DNA of 64,000 nt. Origin: Paraburkholderia lycopersici. GTDB taxonomy: Bacteria > Pseudomonadota > Gammaproteobacteria > Burkholderiales > Burkholderiaceae. Below the pieces are notes generated by a model, which saw only the letters and a list, made by a program, of their open reading frames with translations, ran no database searches and was not told the DNA's origin. The stretch spans positions 124,001-188,000 of the forward strand of contig NZ_FMYQ01000011.1 of the NCBI RefSeq assembly GCF_900096975.1, written 5' to 3'. The translations under genes and the position numbers were made by a program. This document shows positions 33,827 through 42,563 of this stretch, in pieces; the stretch's first letter is position 1; each line of letters opens with the position of its first letter.

Positions 33827-34921
33827 ATGAGCCATGCCGCCAAAACATCGGGACCTCATCGCTTCGGCGCGGAGGGGATCGACCTTGGCAAGATCCTGCT
33901 CGAAGGACGCGCGTTTTTCGCGCTGATCGCCATCGTCGTCATCTTTTCCTTTCTGTCACCCAATTATTTCGCACTAGAAAATTTTCTGACAATGGCCTCG
34001 CACGTGGCCATCTACGGGATTCTTGCGATCGGCATGCTGCTCGTGATCGTCAACGGAGGGATCGATCTGTCGGTCGGCTCCACGCTCGGGCTTTCCGGTG
34101 TCGTCGCGGGTTTCTTCATGCAGGGCGTGACGCTGAACATGTTCGGCGTGGTGCTGTATCCGTCGGTCTGGGTGGTCGTGGTGCTGTGCTGCGCGCTCGG
34201 CGGCTTCATCGGCCTCGTCAACGGGATTCTCATCGCGCGTTTCAGGGTGCCGGCCTTCGTCGCCACGCTCGGCGTGATGTACGTCGTGCGCGGCTTCGCT
34301 CTGCTGATGACCAATGGTCTGACCTATAACAACCTGGGCGGCCAGGCCGATCTGGGCAATACGGGTTTCGACTGGCTGGGCTTCGACCGGCTTTTCAACG
34401 TGCCGGTAGGCGTGCTGATTCTGGCTGTCATCGCGGCCCTCTGCAGCATCATGCTCAATCGCTCGGCATTCGGCCGCTGGCTTTACGCCTCGGGCGGCAA
34501 TGCTCGCGCGGCGGAACTCTCCGGCGTGCCGGTGAGGCACGTACAAATCAGCGTGTACATGCTCTCCGGCATCTGCGCGGCGATAGCCGGGCTGATTCTC
34601 TCCTCGCAGCTCACTTCCGCCGGTCCGACGGCGGGGACGAGCTACGAACTGACGGCCATCGCGGCCGTGGTGATCGGAGGCGCGTCGCTGATGGGCGGTA
34701 CCGGCAATATCCGCGGCACGCTGCTCGGCGCATTCGTGATCGGCTTCCTGTCCGACGGTCTCGTGATCATCGGCATCTCGTCTTACTGGCAAACCGTATT
34801 CACCGGCGCGGTCATCGTCCTCGCGGTGTTGCTGAACGCCATTCAATATCGCCGCCGCGTCAAGCGTCCCGCGCCGACCGGTGGACAACTGGCTTCTCCG
34901 CAAAGCGGCGGCAAGGCATAA
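33827..34921 (+). CDS. sugar ABC transporter permease (RbsC type)
   Basis: 364-aa permease with eight to ten hydrophobic segments. Family blocks ILAIGMLLVIVNGGIDLSVGS and AVVIGGASLMGGTGNIRGTL are intact. Both N- and C-terminal tails are polar. The start has an AGGAGA element about 11 nt upstream. It forms the membrane part of the predicted erythritol importer. Confidence 0.93.
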   Translation: MSHAAKTSGPHRFGAEGIDLGKILLEGRAFFALIAIVVIFSFLSPNYFALENFLTMASHVAIYGILAIGMLLVIVNGGIDLSVGSTLGLSGVVAGFFMQGVTLNMFGVVLYPSVWVVVVLCCALGGFIGLVNGILIARFRVPAFVATLGVMYVVRGFALLMTNGLTYNNLGGQADLGNTGFDWLGFDRLFNVPVGVLILAVIAALCSIMLNRSAFGRWLYASGGNARAAELSGVPVRHVQISVYMLSGICAAIAGLILSSQLTSAGPTAGTSYELTAIAAVVIGGASLMGGTGNIRGTLLGAFVIGFLSDGLVIIGISSYWQTVFTGAVIVLAVLLNAIQYRRRVKRPAPTGGQLASPQSGGKA

Positions 34922-34990
34922 GCAGTACGACCGGCAAGCGGGAAGTGTACTGAAACCCTACGTCATTACCCATTCAGGAAGAGACCTCAC

Positions 34991-35944
34991 ATGACCATGA
35001 AGACAAAGACCATGATCCTTGCTGCCTTCGCCCTGGCGGCGCCCTTGTTCGTCGGACAGGCTCATGCGGCCGGCGGCCTCATCAGCATCATCGTCAACGA
35101 TCCCGCGAACCCGTACTGGCTTGCCGAAGGCAATATCGCCGCGGCCGAAGCCAGAAAACTCGGTTACACGGCCAACGTCTCCGCGTCGAAAGGCGACACG
35201 AATACCGAGAGTCAGCAGATCGACACCGCCATCACCAACAAGTCGGTCGCGATCATTCTCGACCCGGCGAACGCCAGCGGTTCCGTTGGCGCCGTAAAGA
35301 AGGCGGTCGCCGCGAATATTCCGGTGTTCCTCGTCAATGCGGAAATCAATCAGCCGGGTCTCGCCAAGGCGCAACTGGTTTCGAACAACGCGCAAGGCGC
35401 CGCGCTGGGCGCCCAGCAATGGGTCAAGGATGTCGGCTCGAAGGGTAATTATGTCGAACTGCTCGGCGCACCGTCCGACAACAACGCCGCGACGCGCTCG
35501 AACGGCTACAAATCCGTGCTGAGCCAGTATCCGGATCTGAAACTGGTGGGCTCGCAGGTGGCGAACTGGGACCGCACGCAAGGCTTCAACGCAACGCAGA
35601 GTCTGATGCAGGCGCATCCGGACGTGATCGGCGTCATCAGCGGCAACGATGAAATGGCACTTGGCGCGATCGCGGCGCTCAAGCAGGCAGGCAAGCTCAA
35701 GAGCGTGAAGGTGGGCGGCTTCGACGGTTCGCCCGCCGCGGTCGATGCGGTCAAGGCTGGCGAGTTGCAGTACACGGTGCTGCAACCGGTTGCCGTATTT
35801 TCCGCCAAGGCGGTGCAGGAGGCAGACCAGTTCCTGAAAACCGGCAAGACGGGTGCATCGGGCGAGAAGCAGCTTTTCGACTGCGTGCTGATTACGAAGG
35901 CGAATGCTTCGAAGTACACGGCGCCGTTCGTGATGTCGAAGTAA
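34991..35944 (+). CDS. sugar ABC transporter substrate-binding protein (RbsB type)
   Basis: 317-aa periplasmic binding protein of the peripla_BP_4 group. The signal peptide ends AHAAG near residue 27. ISIIVNDPANPYW is the usual first-strand ligand loop, and ISGNDEMALGAIAALKQAG and VGGFDGSPAAVDAV are typical hinge regions. A GAAGAG lies upstream of the ATG. Likely binds erythritol or a related polyol because it lies inside the ery operon. Confidence 0.92.
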   Translation: MTMKTKTMILAAFALAAPLFVGQAHAAGGLISIIVNDPANPYWLAEGNIAAAEARKLGYTANVSASKGDTNTESQQIDTAITNKSVAIILDPANASGSVGAVKKAVAANIPVFLVNAEINQPGLAKAQLVSNNAQGAALGAQQWVKDVGSKGNYVELLGAPSDNNAATRSNGYKSVLSQYPDLKLVGSQVANWDRTQGFNATQSLMQAHPDVIGVISGNDEMALGAIAALKQAGKLKSVKVGGFDGSPAAVDAVKAGELQYTVLQPVAVFSAKAVQEADQFLKTGKTGASGEKQLFDCVLITKANASKYTAPFVMSK

Positions 35945-36065
35945 GTTGACGGGCGTATTTATCCGTGCACCGGGCTGGCGGTTTGGATCGCTTCCGTTGG
36001 TTCCGGCGCGACATGCGCTGCGAAACCGCTGCGAAACATAAGCGCATTTGTGCAACAAGGTAACC

Positions 36066-36827
36066 ATGACTGATTCCCTGTTTTGGGTCGGTACAAGCTG
36101 GAAGATGAACAAGACGCTGGCGCAAGCCATCACGTTTGCCGAGCGCATGCTCTCCAGTCCGGACGATCCGCGAATTCAGTGCTTCGTGATTCCGCCTTTT
36201 ACCGCGATTCGCGAGGTCAAATCCATGCTTGCGGAGACTGGCGTCAAGGTTGGCGCGCAAAACATGCACTGGGCCGAGCACGGCGCGTGGACCGGCGAAA
36301 TTTCTGCACAGATGCTGGTCGATTGCGGAATGGACCTCGTCGAACTTGGCCATTCCGAGCGGCGCGAGCATTTTGGCGAGACCGACGACACCGTGGGCCT
36401 CAAGGTAGAGGCGGCCGTTCGCCACGGGCTGACGCCGTTGATCTGTATCGGCGAGACGCTCGCCGACAAGCAAAGCGGCCGCGCCGTGGAAGTCCTGGCT
36501 GCGGAAGTGCGCGGCGCACTGGCAAGGCTCAGCCCGCAACAGCGCGCGGTGCCGATTCTGCTCGCGTACGAGCCCGTGTGGGCCATTGGCGAACGCGGCG
36601 TTCCCGCCAGCGCTGAATACGCCGATGCGCGACAGGCGGAAATCGGTCAGGCAGCGCAGGCGATTCTCGGGCGCCGCATACCGTGCCTGTACGGCGGCTC
36701 GGTCAACCCGGACAACTGCGCGGAACTTGCCGCCTGCCCGAATATCGACGGGCTGTTCATCGGCCGTTCGGCGTGGGACGTCAGCGGATATCTGGACATA
36801 TTGAAGCGCGTCGGGGCCGTCCTCTGA
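36066..36827 (+). CDS. eryH: triose-phosphate-isomerase-like erythrulose phosphate isomerase
   Basis: 253-aa TIM-fold isomerase. Catalytic Lys in GTSWKMNK, His in ELGHSERR and Glu in AYEPVWAIG are all present, and the phosphate loop GGSVNPDN is conserved. In Brucella the second TpiA copy (EryH) converts L-erythrulose 1-phosphate to D-erythrulose 4-phosphate. The ery context makes that role more likely than glycolytic TpiA. Start at 36066 has AAGG upstream; a frame from 36048 would add six residues. Confidence 0.88.
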   Translation: MTDSLFWVGTSWKMNKTLAQAITFAERMLSSPDDPRIQCFVIPPFTAIREVKSMLAETGVKVGAQNMHWAEHGAWTGEISAQMLVDCGMDLVELGHSERREHFGETDDTVGLKVEAAVRHGLTPLICIGETLADKQSGRAVEVLAAEVRGALARLSPQQRAVPILLAYEPVWAIGERGVPASAEYADARQAEIGQAAQAILGRRIPCLYGGSVNPDNCAELAACPNIDGLFIGRSAWDVSGYLDILKRVGAVL

Positions 36828-36870
36828 CTTCGATGCGTGCTTGCAAACCCCAATTCTCAAGGAGATCGTC

Positions 36871-37326
36871 ATGAAAGTGGCCATTGGAGGGGACAGCGCC
36901 GGAGTCGGATTGGCCCGCGTGCTGGCCGACTATCTGAAGGATCGCTTCGAAGTCTTTGAAGTGTCGAGCAACGAATCGAATCCTAACGAGTTCTATGCCA
37001 ATCTCTCGGACCGCGTGGCAACCGGCGTGGTCAGCGGCGCATACGACCGGGCGATTCTTGTCTGTGGCACCGGCATTGGTGTCAGCATATCGGCGAACAA
37101 GGTACCAGGCATTCGCGCCGCGTTGTGCCACGACACCTACTCCGCAGAACGCGCGGCGCTTTCGAACAACGCGCAGATCATTACCATGGGTTCGCGCGTG
37201 ATCGGGCCTGAAGTGGCCAAAGCTATCGCCGATGCCTTTCTGGAAAACACCTTCGATGAAAACGGACGAAGTGCAGGCAATGTCGCGGCAATCAACGAAG
37301 TGGATTCAAAATATCACCATCGGTAG
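36871..37326 (+). CDS. eryI: RpiB-type D-erythrulose 4-phosphate isomerase
   Basis: 151-aa RpiB/LacA-family isomerase. It opens [10 protein letters not shown] and has the catalytic-loop text [15 protein letters not shown] and HDTYSAERA with a Cys in CGTG. EryI of Brucella converts D-erythrulose 4-phosphate to D-erythrose 4-phosphate, the entry to the pentose phosphate pathway. Start 36871 follows AAGGAG by 6 nt. It is the last recognisable ery gene. Confidence 0.9.
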   Translation: MKVAIGGDSAGVGLARVLADYLKDRFEVFEVSSNESNPNEFYANLSDRVATGVVSGAYDRAILVCGTGIGVSISANKVPGIRAALCHDTYSAERAALSNNAQIITMGSRVIGPEVAKAIADAFLENTFDENGRSAGNVAAINEVDSKYHHR

Positions 37327-37682
37327 CGCGCGTTAAATGTTGTTGGCGCGTCAAGAACGCATGCGGCGCGGCACATTACCGGCCATTATGTTGGGTAATT
37401 CCTGCCTAAAACCGGACCCGAGTTATGCTGCTCCGGCGACACGATGACCGGCCGCTCGTCGATGCCCTGTGCAACTTCGGTCAGCCACCTGGCATAGCGC
37501 AGCCGGAGGCGCACCTGTAGATATTCCGGCGCTGCGCGTGCAAGGTCGTCAATCATATGGATACCGAAGTAACTCGCGCTTCTCGCTAGCCTTCGGTCCG
37601 ATGCCGTTCACCTTGCGCGCGGGTGGGCGAGGACCTGGTGAAGACGCTTCGCTGGGGATTGCCGATGAGGCACGCGCGACGT
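37327..37682. other. gene-free stretch between eryI and MocR-like gene
   Basis: 356 bp holding only the dinB remnant. No terminator with a T-run is visible after eryI, and no promoter or intact frame was recognised. The two flanking genes are convergent. Confidence 0.55.
37386..37625 (-). pseudogene. dinB: dinB (DNA polymerase IV) remnant, frameshifted
   Basis: On the minus strand one frame reads KVNGIGPKASEK, matching the DinB helix-hairpin-helix region. A few codons later a different frame continues IDDLARAAPEYLQ, then RYARWLTEVAQGIDERPVI, matching the next part of DinB up to the little-finger start, and ends at a stop at 37386. The two pieces are in order but not in frame, and the palm and C-terminal parts are missing. 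It marks a decayed polymerase gene between the ery locus and the next region. Confidence 0.65.
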
Positions 37683-39089
37683 TCATTCATGCCCGAGGAT
37701 CATCCCATCCGAACGCTGCGCGCGTTGCACTTCCGCGAAGCAGTTCGCGATGTGCTCGAGTTCGGCGCGGCTGTCCGGCAGCCGCGCGGTGGAGACGCGC
37801 AGGAATTCCCCCGTCCTCGGCCCGACATGGCAGCGCTGGCCGCTGCCGACCGAAATGCCGTGCGCCGCGAGCGAGACGATGGCCGTTTCCTCGCTCGGCA
37901 CGCGTACCCAGAGATTCAGGCCGTCGGCGCCCTGCACGGCGAAACCGCGCGCCTGCAACAGTTCGAGCAGCATCGTGCGCCGGCTCGCGTAGCGCTGCCG
38001 CGCTCGCGCGACCGCCGCACTGGTGCGTTCGTCGTTGATAAGCCAGGCCAGCGCGCCTTGCAGGATGCGGCTGTTCATCGCCGCGCCGAAGCTGCGCAGG
38101 CGCCGCATCCGGTCGATCAGCGATGACGAGCCGCCGACCACGCACGTACGCAGGTCGATCCCGTACGTATTGCAATAGCCGCGCACGAGCAGGGTGCGCT
38201 CGGGGAGGAGCGCGCCCATGCTCGGCGCGTTGACGAGCGAGAGCGGGCCGATGAAGTCGTCTTCGACGATCTGGGTGTCGGGGCTCTGCTGCAGTTCGCG
38301 CGCGAGTTCTGCGAGACGCGCCGCGTCCACTGCGTGCCCGAGCGGCACCTGCGCGCGCGGCTGATAGACGAATGCGGCCGGACGGCGCGCGAGCGCCTCG
38401 CGCAGCGACCCGGGCGTGGGGCCGTGGCCGTCGCACTCGACCGCGATCAGTTCGACGCCGAGCGTGGTGCAGATATCGAGCAGACGCGGGCTCGTCGGCG
38501 ACTCGATCGCCACGGCGCCGCCTTCGCCCGCCACCGCCTGGATCGCGAGCAGCGTGCCTTCGGTGCCGCTGCCGGCGGTGCTCCACGCGTGCGGCCGGAA
38601 CGGCCAGGTGGGCGCGACGGCGGCGACGAGGCTCGGCACCGCGTGCTCCTTCGACGCGCGATGCACGGACGGCTCGTCGAGCCCCGCGACGAGCGCCTGC
38701 CGCAGGTCCGGCAGCAGCGCGTAGTCGATCAGCCCTTGCGCGAGATCCCACGATTGCGTGTCCGGCGCGCCGGAACTCCCGGCGACGCGCGGCCCGATGT
38801 CGATCACGACCGTGCCGCCGCGCCGGCGCGTCTCGATCATCCCGAGGTCGCGCAACCGGGACCACGCTCCGGCGACCGTCGCGGGGCTTACGCCGAGCAG
38901 CGGCGCCAGCATTCGCACCGTCGGCAGCCGGGCGCCGGTTTGCAGCCGGCCGGTGCGGATCAGGTCGCGGATGCCCTGCACCAGGTCGCCGCCGCCGTCG
39001 GTCTGAACATAACGGGCCAGCCATTCGGCCTCGGCCAGTTGACCGGTCTCCGAATCGAGGCTGGCAGGCGGGGTTTGTCGCTTCGTCAT
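37683..39089 (-). CDS. MocR-like GntR/aminotransferase regulator lacking the PLP lysine
   Basis: 468 aa. N-terminal winged helix (RLQTGARLPTVRMLAPLLGVSPATVAGAW as seen across residues 49-77) followed by a type-I aminotransferase-fold domain. The Asp of the PLP pyridine contact region is in VEDDF (residues 276-280). Where functional relatives carry the Ser-Lys Schiff-base pair, this protein reads RGYCNTYG, so Asn307 replaces the lysine. It probably cannot form an internal aldimine and may sense another ligand. It is divergent from the OsmC gene and likely controls the 39-56 kb region. The alternative ATG region upstream gives no better start. Confidence 0.9.
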   Translation of the reverse strand: MTKRQTPPASLDSETGQLAEAEWLARYVQTDGGGDLVQGIRDLIRTGRLQTGARLPTVRMLAPLLGVSPATVAGAWSRLRDLGMIETRRRGGTVVIDIGPRVAGSSGAPDTQSWDLAQGLIDYALLPDLRQALVAGLDEPSVHRASKEHAVPSLVAAVAPTWPFRPHAWSTAGSGTEGTLLAIQAVAGEGGAVAIESPTSPRLLDICTTLGVELIAVECDGHGPTPGSLREALARRPAAFVYQPRAQVPLGHAVDAARLAELARELQQSPDTQIVEDDFIGPLSLVNAPSMGALLPERTLLVRGYCNTYGIDLRTCVVGGSSSLIDRMRRLRSFGAAMNSRILQGALAWLINDERTSAAVARARQRYASRRTMLLELLQARGFAVQGADGLNLWVRVPSEETAIVSLAAHGISVGSGQRCHVGPRTGEFLRVSTARLPDSRAELEHIANCFAEVQRAQRSDGMILGHE

Positions 39090-39241
39090 TCAATCGTCCG
39101 TTGCTGTGATTCGCGCTGTGAAAGAGGCATCATGTCCCGGCCGGTCAGGAGTTCCGGCCGTTTCCCGGTCCGCCAGTCTACGCCACTCCGGGCGGTCGCC
39201 CGCGCTTTCCCATCGGCATTTTCGCTGCCGCAGGGTGGAGT

Positions 39242-39278
39242 GAACATATTTATATGAGATAAACATATCTGAATATGT
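39242..39278. promoter_or_regulatory. AACATAT repeats, candidate MocR-like binding site
   Basis: AACATAT occurs directly repeated at 39242-39248 and 39261-39267, 19 bp apart. The second copy also forms an inverted repeat with ATATGTT at 39272-39278 (4-nt spacer). The block lies in the divergent region of the regulator and osmC, in AT-rich DNA. MocR/GabR proteins often bind direct repeats of this spacing. Confidence 0.55.
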
Positions 39279-39352
39279 TACTGGAACAAAACACTTCCGA
39301 GGGATTTAATTACGCCACGGCAACTCACAACGACTCTCAGCGAGGCATTCCC

Positions 39353-39769
39353 ATGAGCGAGCAACGCAGCGCAACCACGACGACCATTGGCGTGACCGGG
39401 CGCTATCTGGTGGACAGCCGCGGCAATCTTTTCGCGTCCGATTCGCCCTCTGCGCGCGACGGCGACACGGTGGCCGTCGAGCCGTCCGAACTTCTGCTCT
39501 CGGCGCTCGGCGTGTGCGCGCTCGGCAGCGTCGAGAAGGCCGCGCGCGAATTGAGCCTCACGGTGAAGCACGCGACGGCGGCCGTCGATTCGGTGCGCGA
39601 CGCCGAAGACCGCACGCGTTTCGAGCGCGTGCACATCGACGTGACGGTGCACGGCGTCACGCAGCAACAGGCGCAGCAACTGATCGACCACTTCACGAGC
39701 GGCTGCGTGATCTACAACACCGTGCGCCGCGGCGGCCCGATCTCGGTCGCCGTGACGGCCCATCCCTGA
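39353..39769 (+). CDS. OsmC-family peroxiredoxin-like protein
   Basis: 138-aa OsmC/Ohr-fold protein. The two redox cysteines are Cys55 (GVCALGSVEKAA) and Cys118 (SGCVIYNTV). Such proteins reduce organic peroxides with thiols or handle reactive sulfur and electrophiles. Start has GAGG about 8 nt upstream. It is the first gene rightward from the AACATAT block, followed 37 bp later by an LLM monooxygenase. Confidence 0.88.
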   Translation: MSEQRSATTTTIGVTGRYLVDSRGNLFASDSPSARDGDTVAVEPSELLLSALGVCALGSVEKAARELSLTVKHATAAVDSVRDAEDRTRFERVHIDVTVHGVTQQQAQQLIDHFTSGCVIYNTVRRGGPISVAVTAHP

Positions 39770-39806
39770 TCCGTTCGCACGATTCCACCGACAACCGAAA
39801 GCAATC

Positions 39807-41108
39807 ATGGCACGCACACCGTTTCACCTCGCATGGTTCATTTCCCGCGGCTTTGGCCCGAAGGCCTGGCGTCTGCCATGGGGCGGCCCGAATCCGAAGG
39901 GCTGGACCTCGCCCGACCTGTTCGTCGATCTCGCGCGCGCGCTCGAACGCGCGGCGTTCGACTACGTGATGATCGAGGATTCGTCGAACATCCCGTACAC
40001 GTACCAGAACTCGCACGATACCTATCTGCGCTACGCGGTCGATTCGCCGAAGCTCGATCCGGCCGTGCTCGCGTCGTTCCTGATCCAGGCGACGCGGCGG
40101 CTCGGCGTCGTCACGACGATGTCGACCACCGAATATCATCCGTTCCAGCTCGCGCGCCTCACGAACACGCTCGACCACGTGAGCCAGGGCCGCGCCGGCT
40201 GGAACATCGTGACCGGCAGCAACGACGGCGGCGCGCAGAACTTCGGGCTCGACCGCCAGTATCCGCACGACCAGCGCTACGAGATGGCCGACGAATACGT
40301 CGATCTGGTCATCAAGCTGTGGGAGTCGTGGGACGCGGATGCGGTCGTCATGGATCAGCATAACGAAATATTCGCGGACCCGGCCAAAGTGAGGCCCGTG
40401 CATTTCGAGGGCCAGTATTTCCGCTCGCGCGGACCGCTCGGCGCGCCGCGCTCGCCCCAGGGCCGGCCGGTGATCTGCCAGGCGGGCGGCTCGCCGCGCG
40501 GCCGCCAGTTCGCCGCGCGCTGGGCCGAGACGGTGATCGGCACCGCGCGCAGCGTCGCGTCGATGAAGGCGTTCCGCGACGACGTGCGCGCGCGGGCGCG
40601 CGAGGCGGGACGCGACCCGGACAGCGTGAAGGTGCTGTTCCTGATCACGCCGATCATCGACGAATCGCGCGAGAACGCCGAGATGCGCCGGCGCGCGCAG
40701 CTCGCCGACGCGGAGAAGCATCTCGACGCGCATCTCGCATCGCTCTCGCGCACGAGCGGCATCGACTTTTCGAAGTTCGACCTTGACGAACCGCTGCCGG
40801 AGCTCACGTCGAACGGACACCAGACGCTCGTGGCGCAGTACACGGGGCGCACGCTGCGCGAGATCAGCGGCAGCGGCAAGATGCTGTCCGACGTGAACCT
40901 CGTGGGCACCGCGCCGGACGTCGCGGCGAGGCTCTCCGAGATCGTCGACGAGGTGGGCGGCGACGGCTTTCTGCTGATGGACCCCGACCTCACGCGCCGC
41001 TACATCGCGGAAATCACCGACGGTCTCGTTCCCGAGCTTCAGCGGCTCGGCGTCGTGCGCACGCAGTATGAGCACGAGCGGTTCCGCGACAATCTGCTGG
41101 CGTTCTAG
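39807..41108 (+). CDS. LLM-class flavin monooxygenase, NtaA/SnaA/DszA type (1)
   Basis: 433-aa bacterial luciferase-like TIM-barrel monooxygenase that uses reduced FMN and O2. Recognisable family blocks: AWFISRGFGPKAWRLPW start region, FDYVMIEDSSN, the NTLDHVSQGRAGWNIVTGS FMN-phosphate region and PVICQAGGSPRGRQFAARWAE. Length fits the NTA/EDTA, dimethyl sulfide and dibenzothiophene sulfone subfamily. No flavin reductase gene lies in the window, so FMNH2 must come from elsewhere. Substrate unknown. Confidence 0.9.
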   Translation: MARTPFHLAWFISRGFGPKAWRLPWGGPNPKGWTSPDLFVDLARALERAAFDYVMIEDSSNIPYTYQNSHDTYLRYAVDSPKLDPAVLASFLIQATRRLGVVTTMSTTEYHPFQLARLTNTLDHVSQGRAGWNIVTGSNDGGAQNFGLDRQYPHDQRYEMADEYVDLVIKLWESWDADAVVMDQHNEIFADPAKVRPVHFEGQYFRSRGPLGAPRSPQGRPVICQAGGSPRGRQFAARWAETVIGTARSVASMKAFRDDVRARAREAGRDPDSVKVLFLITPIIDESRENAEMRRRAQLADAEKHLDAHLASLSRTSGIDFSKFDLDEPLPELTSNGHQTLVAQYTGRTLREISGSGKMLSDVNLVGTAPDVAARLSEIVDEVGGDGFLLMDPDLTRRYIAEITDGLVPELQRLGVVRTQYEHERFRDNLLAF

Positions 41109-41115
41109 CGCATAC

Positions 41116-41147
41116 GGCGGTCCGGGCGTTCGGTGCCGCGGACCGCC
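41116..41147 (+). terminator. strong hairpin after LLM gene 1
   Basis: GGCGGTCCG (41116-41124) pairs perfectly with CGGACCGCC (41139-41147) across a 14-nt loop, starting 8 bp after the stop. There is no T-run after it, so it could be an attenuator or mRNA-stabilising hairpin rather than a full terminator. Confidence 0.4.
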
Positions 41148-41194
41148 GGTTCCCGTAACGCAGTTGCGTCAATTCATCAGGTATCCTGCTTATC

Positions 41195-42463
41195 ATGTAC
41201 GCTAACCAGTCCATTCGGGAGTCGTCGGCGGCGGGCACGACGTCGATCACGCGGGAAGCATGGGTCGTGCTCGCGATCGTCACGACGTTCTGGATCGCGG
41301 ACGGCTACGACACGTTCGTGCTGCTCGTCACAGGCCGCCCGGTGCTGGCCGAACTGTTGCCCGCCGAAGTCTCGCACGCCTTCGCACGCTACCTCGGCTA
41401 TCTCGTGACGATCACGCTCGCGGGCTGGGCGACGGGCGGCGTGCTCGGCGGCATCATGGGCGACCGGCTCGGCCGCCGCAAGACCATGCTGCTGGGCGTG
41501 GCGCTGTACAGCGTCGCCACGACGGCTTCGGCGCTGACGCCGACCTGGCAGTGGCTCGCGCTCGCGCGCTTTCTCACCGGTGTCGGCATCGGCGCGGAGT
41601 GGGGCGTCGGCACTTCGCTGCTGCAGGAAGTGTGGCCCGAGAAGTGGCGCACGCGCGGCGCGGGTCTGCTTCAGGCGGGCTTTTCGGTGGGCGGCTTGCT
41701 GGTGTCGGGGCTGTGGATCCTCGTCGGTTCGACGCTCGGCATGTCGTGGCGCTGGATGTATCTGTTCGGCGCCGTGCCGCTCGTCATCGTCGTCGCCGTA
41801 TATCGGCGGATTCCGGAGTCGACGCGCTGGACGAAAGCGCGCCACGAAGTGAATCCGCTGGCGCTGTTCGCGCAGCCACAGGTGCGGCGGCATCTGGTCG
41901 GTGCGCTCGCGGTGTCGATTTCGATCACGGGCGGCTGGTGGGCGGTCACGTCGTTCCTGCCTACGTTCGTGGCGAGCCTCGCGCACACGCCGCGCGAAGC
42001 GGCGTCGCTCGCAGGCTGGGCGGGTGCCCTGTACAACTTCGGCGAGATCGTCGGCTGCATTGCGATGGGCTTTCTCGCGGAAGCGTGGGGACGCCGCCCC
42101 ACGACGATCGTTTATCTGCTCGGCTCGCTCGTGATCGTGCCGTTCGTTTTCGCGGGGCTCGGTTCCGCGCAGGCGGTGACGATCGCGCAACTGGTGTCCG
42201 GCTTCTTCACGGGCGGGCTCTATAGCTGGTACGCGATCCACACGCCGGAACTCTTTCCCACCCGCATTCGCGCCACCGCGATTAGCGTCGTGTTCTCGGG
42301 CGCGCGCTATCTCGCGATGGCGGGCGCGATCGCGGCCGGCACGCTGGCCGCTGCGCTCGGCGGCTTCGGCAAGGTCGCGCTGTGGTTCGCGCCGATCTAT
42401 CTGCTTGGCGTGGTCGCCGTGTGGTTCCTGCCCGAGACGCGCGGCAAGGGATTGCCGGATTGA
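41195..42463 (+). CDS. MFS transporter, AAHS/sugar-porter-like
   Basis: 422-aa, twelve-helix major facilitator. The first-half loop motif is GDRLGRRKTMLLG after TM2, and a second copy, EAWGRRPTTIV, is in the second half. IADGYDTFVLL in TM1 resembles the aromatic-acid/H+ symporter group. PELFPTRIRATAI precedes TM10. No clear ribosome-binding site. Probably imports an organic anion used by the neighbouring monooxygenase. Confidence 0.9.
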   Translation: MYANQSIRESSAAGTTSITREAWVVLAIVTTFWIADGYDTFVLLVTGRPVLAELLPAEVSHAFARYLGYLVTITLAGWATGGVLGGIMGDRLGRRKTMLLGVALYSVATTASALTPTWQWLALARFLTGVGIGAEWGVGTSLLQEVWPEKWRTRGAGLLQAGFSVGGLLVSGLWILVGSTLGMSWRWMYLFGAVPLVIVVAVYRRIPESTRWTKARHEVNPLALFAQPQVRRHLVGALAVSISITGGWWAVTSFLPTFVASLAHTPREAASLAGWAGALYNFGEIVGCIAMGFLAEAWGRRPTTIVYLLGSLVIVPFVFAGLGSAQAVTIAQLVSGFFTGGLYSWYAIHTPELFPTRIRATAISVVFSGARYLAMAGAIAAGTLAAALGGFGKVALWFAPIYLLGVVAVWFLPETRGKGLPD

Positions 42464-42563
42464 AGCAGCCGGATTCGGGGGCGCAGGTTGCGCCGCGCCT
42501 GCACGGTTCGCCTATACGGCGGATGACGTAGCGCGCCGACATTCATCATTTCTTTCTGAACTC

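Noticed and set aside
41116..41147. Calling the hairpin after LLM gene 1 a certain Rho-independent terminator
   Set aside because: No T-run follows the stem, so it is listed only as a low-confidence terminator.
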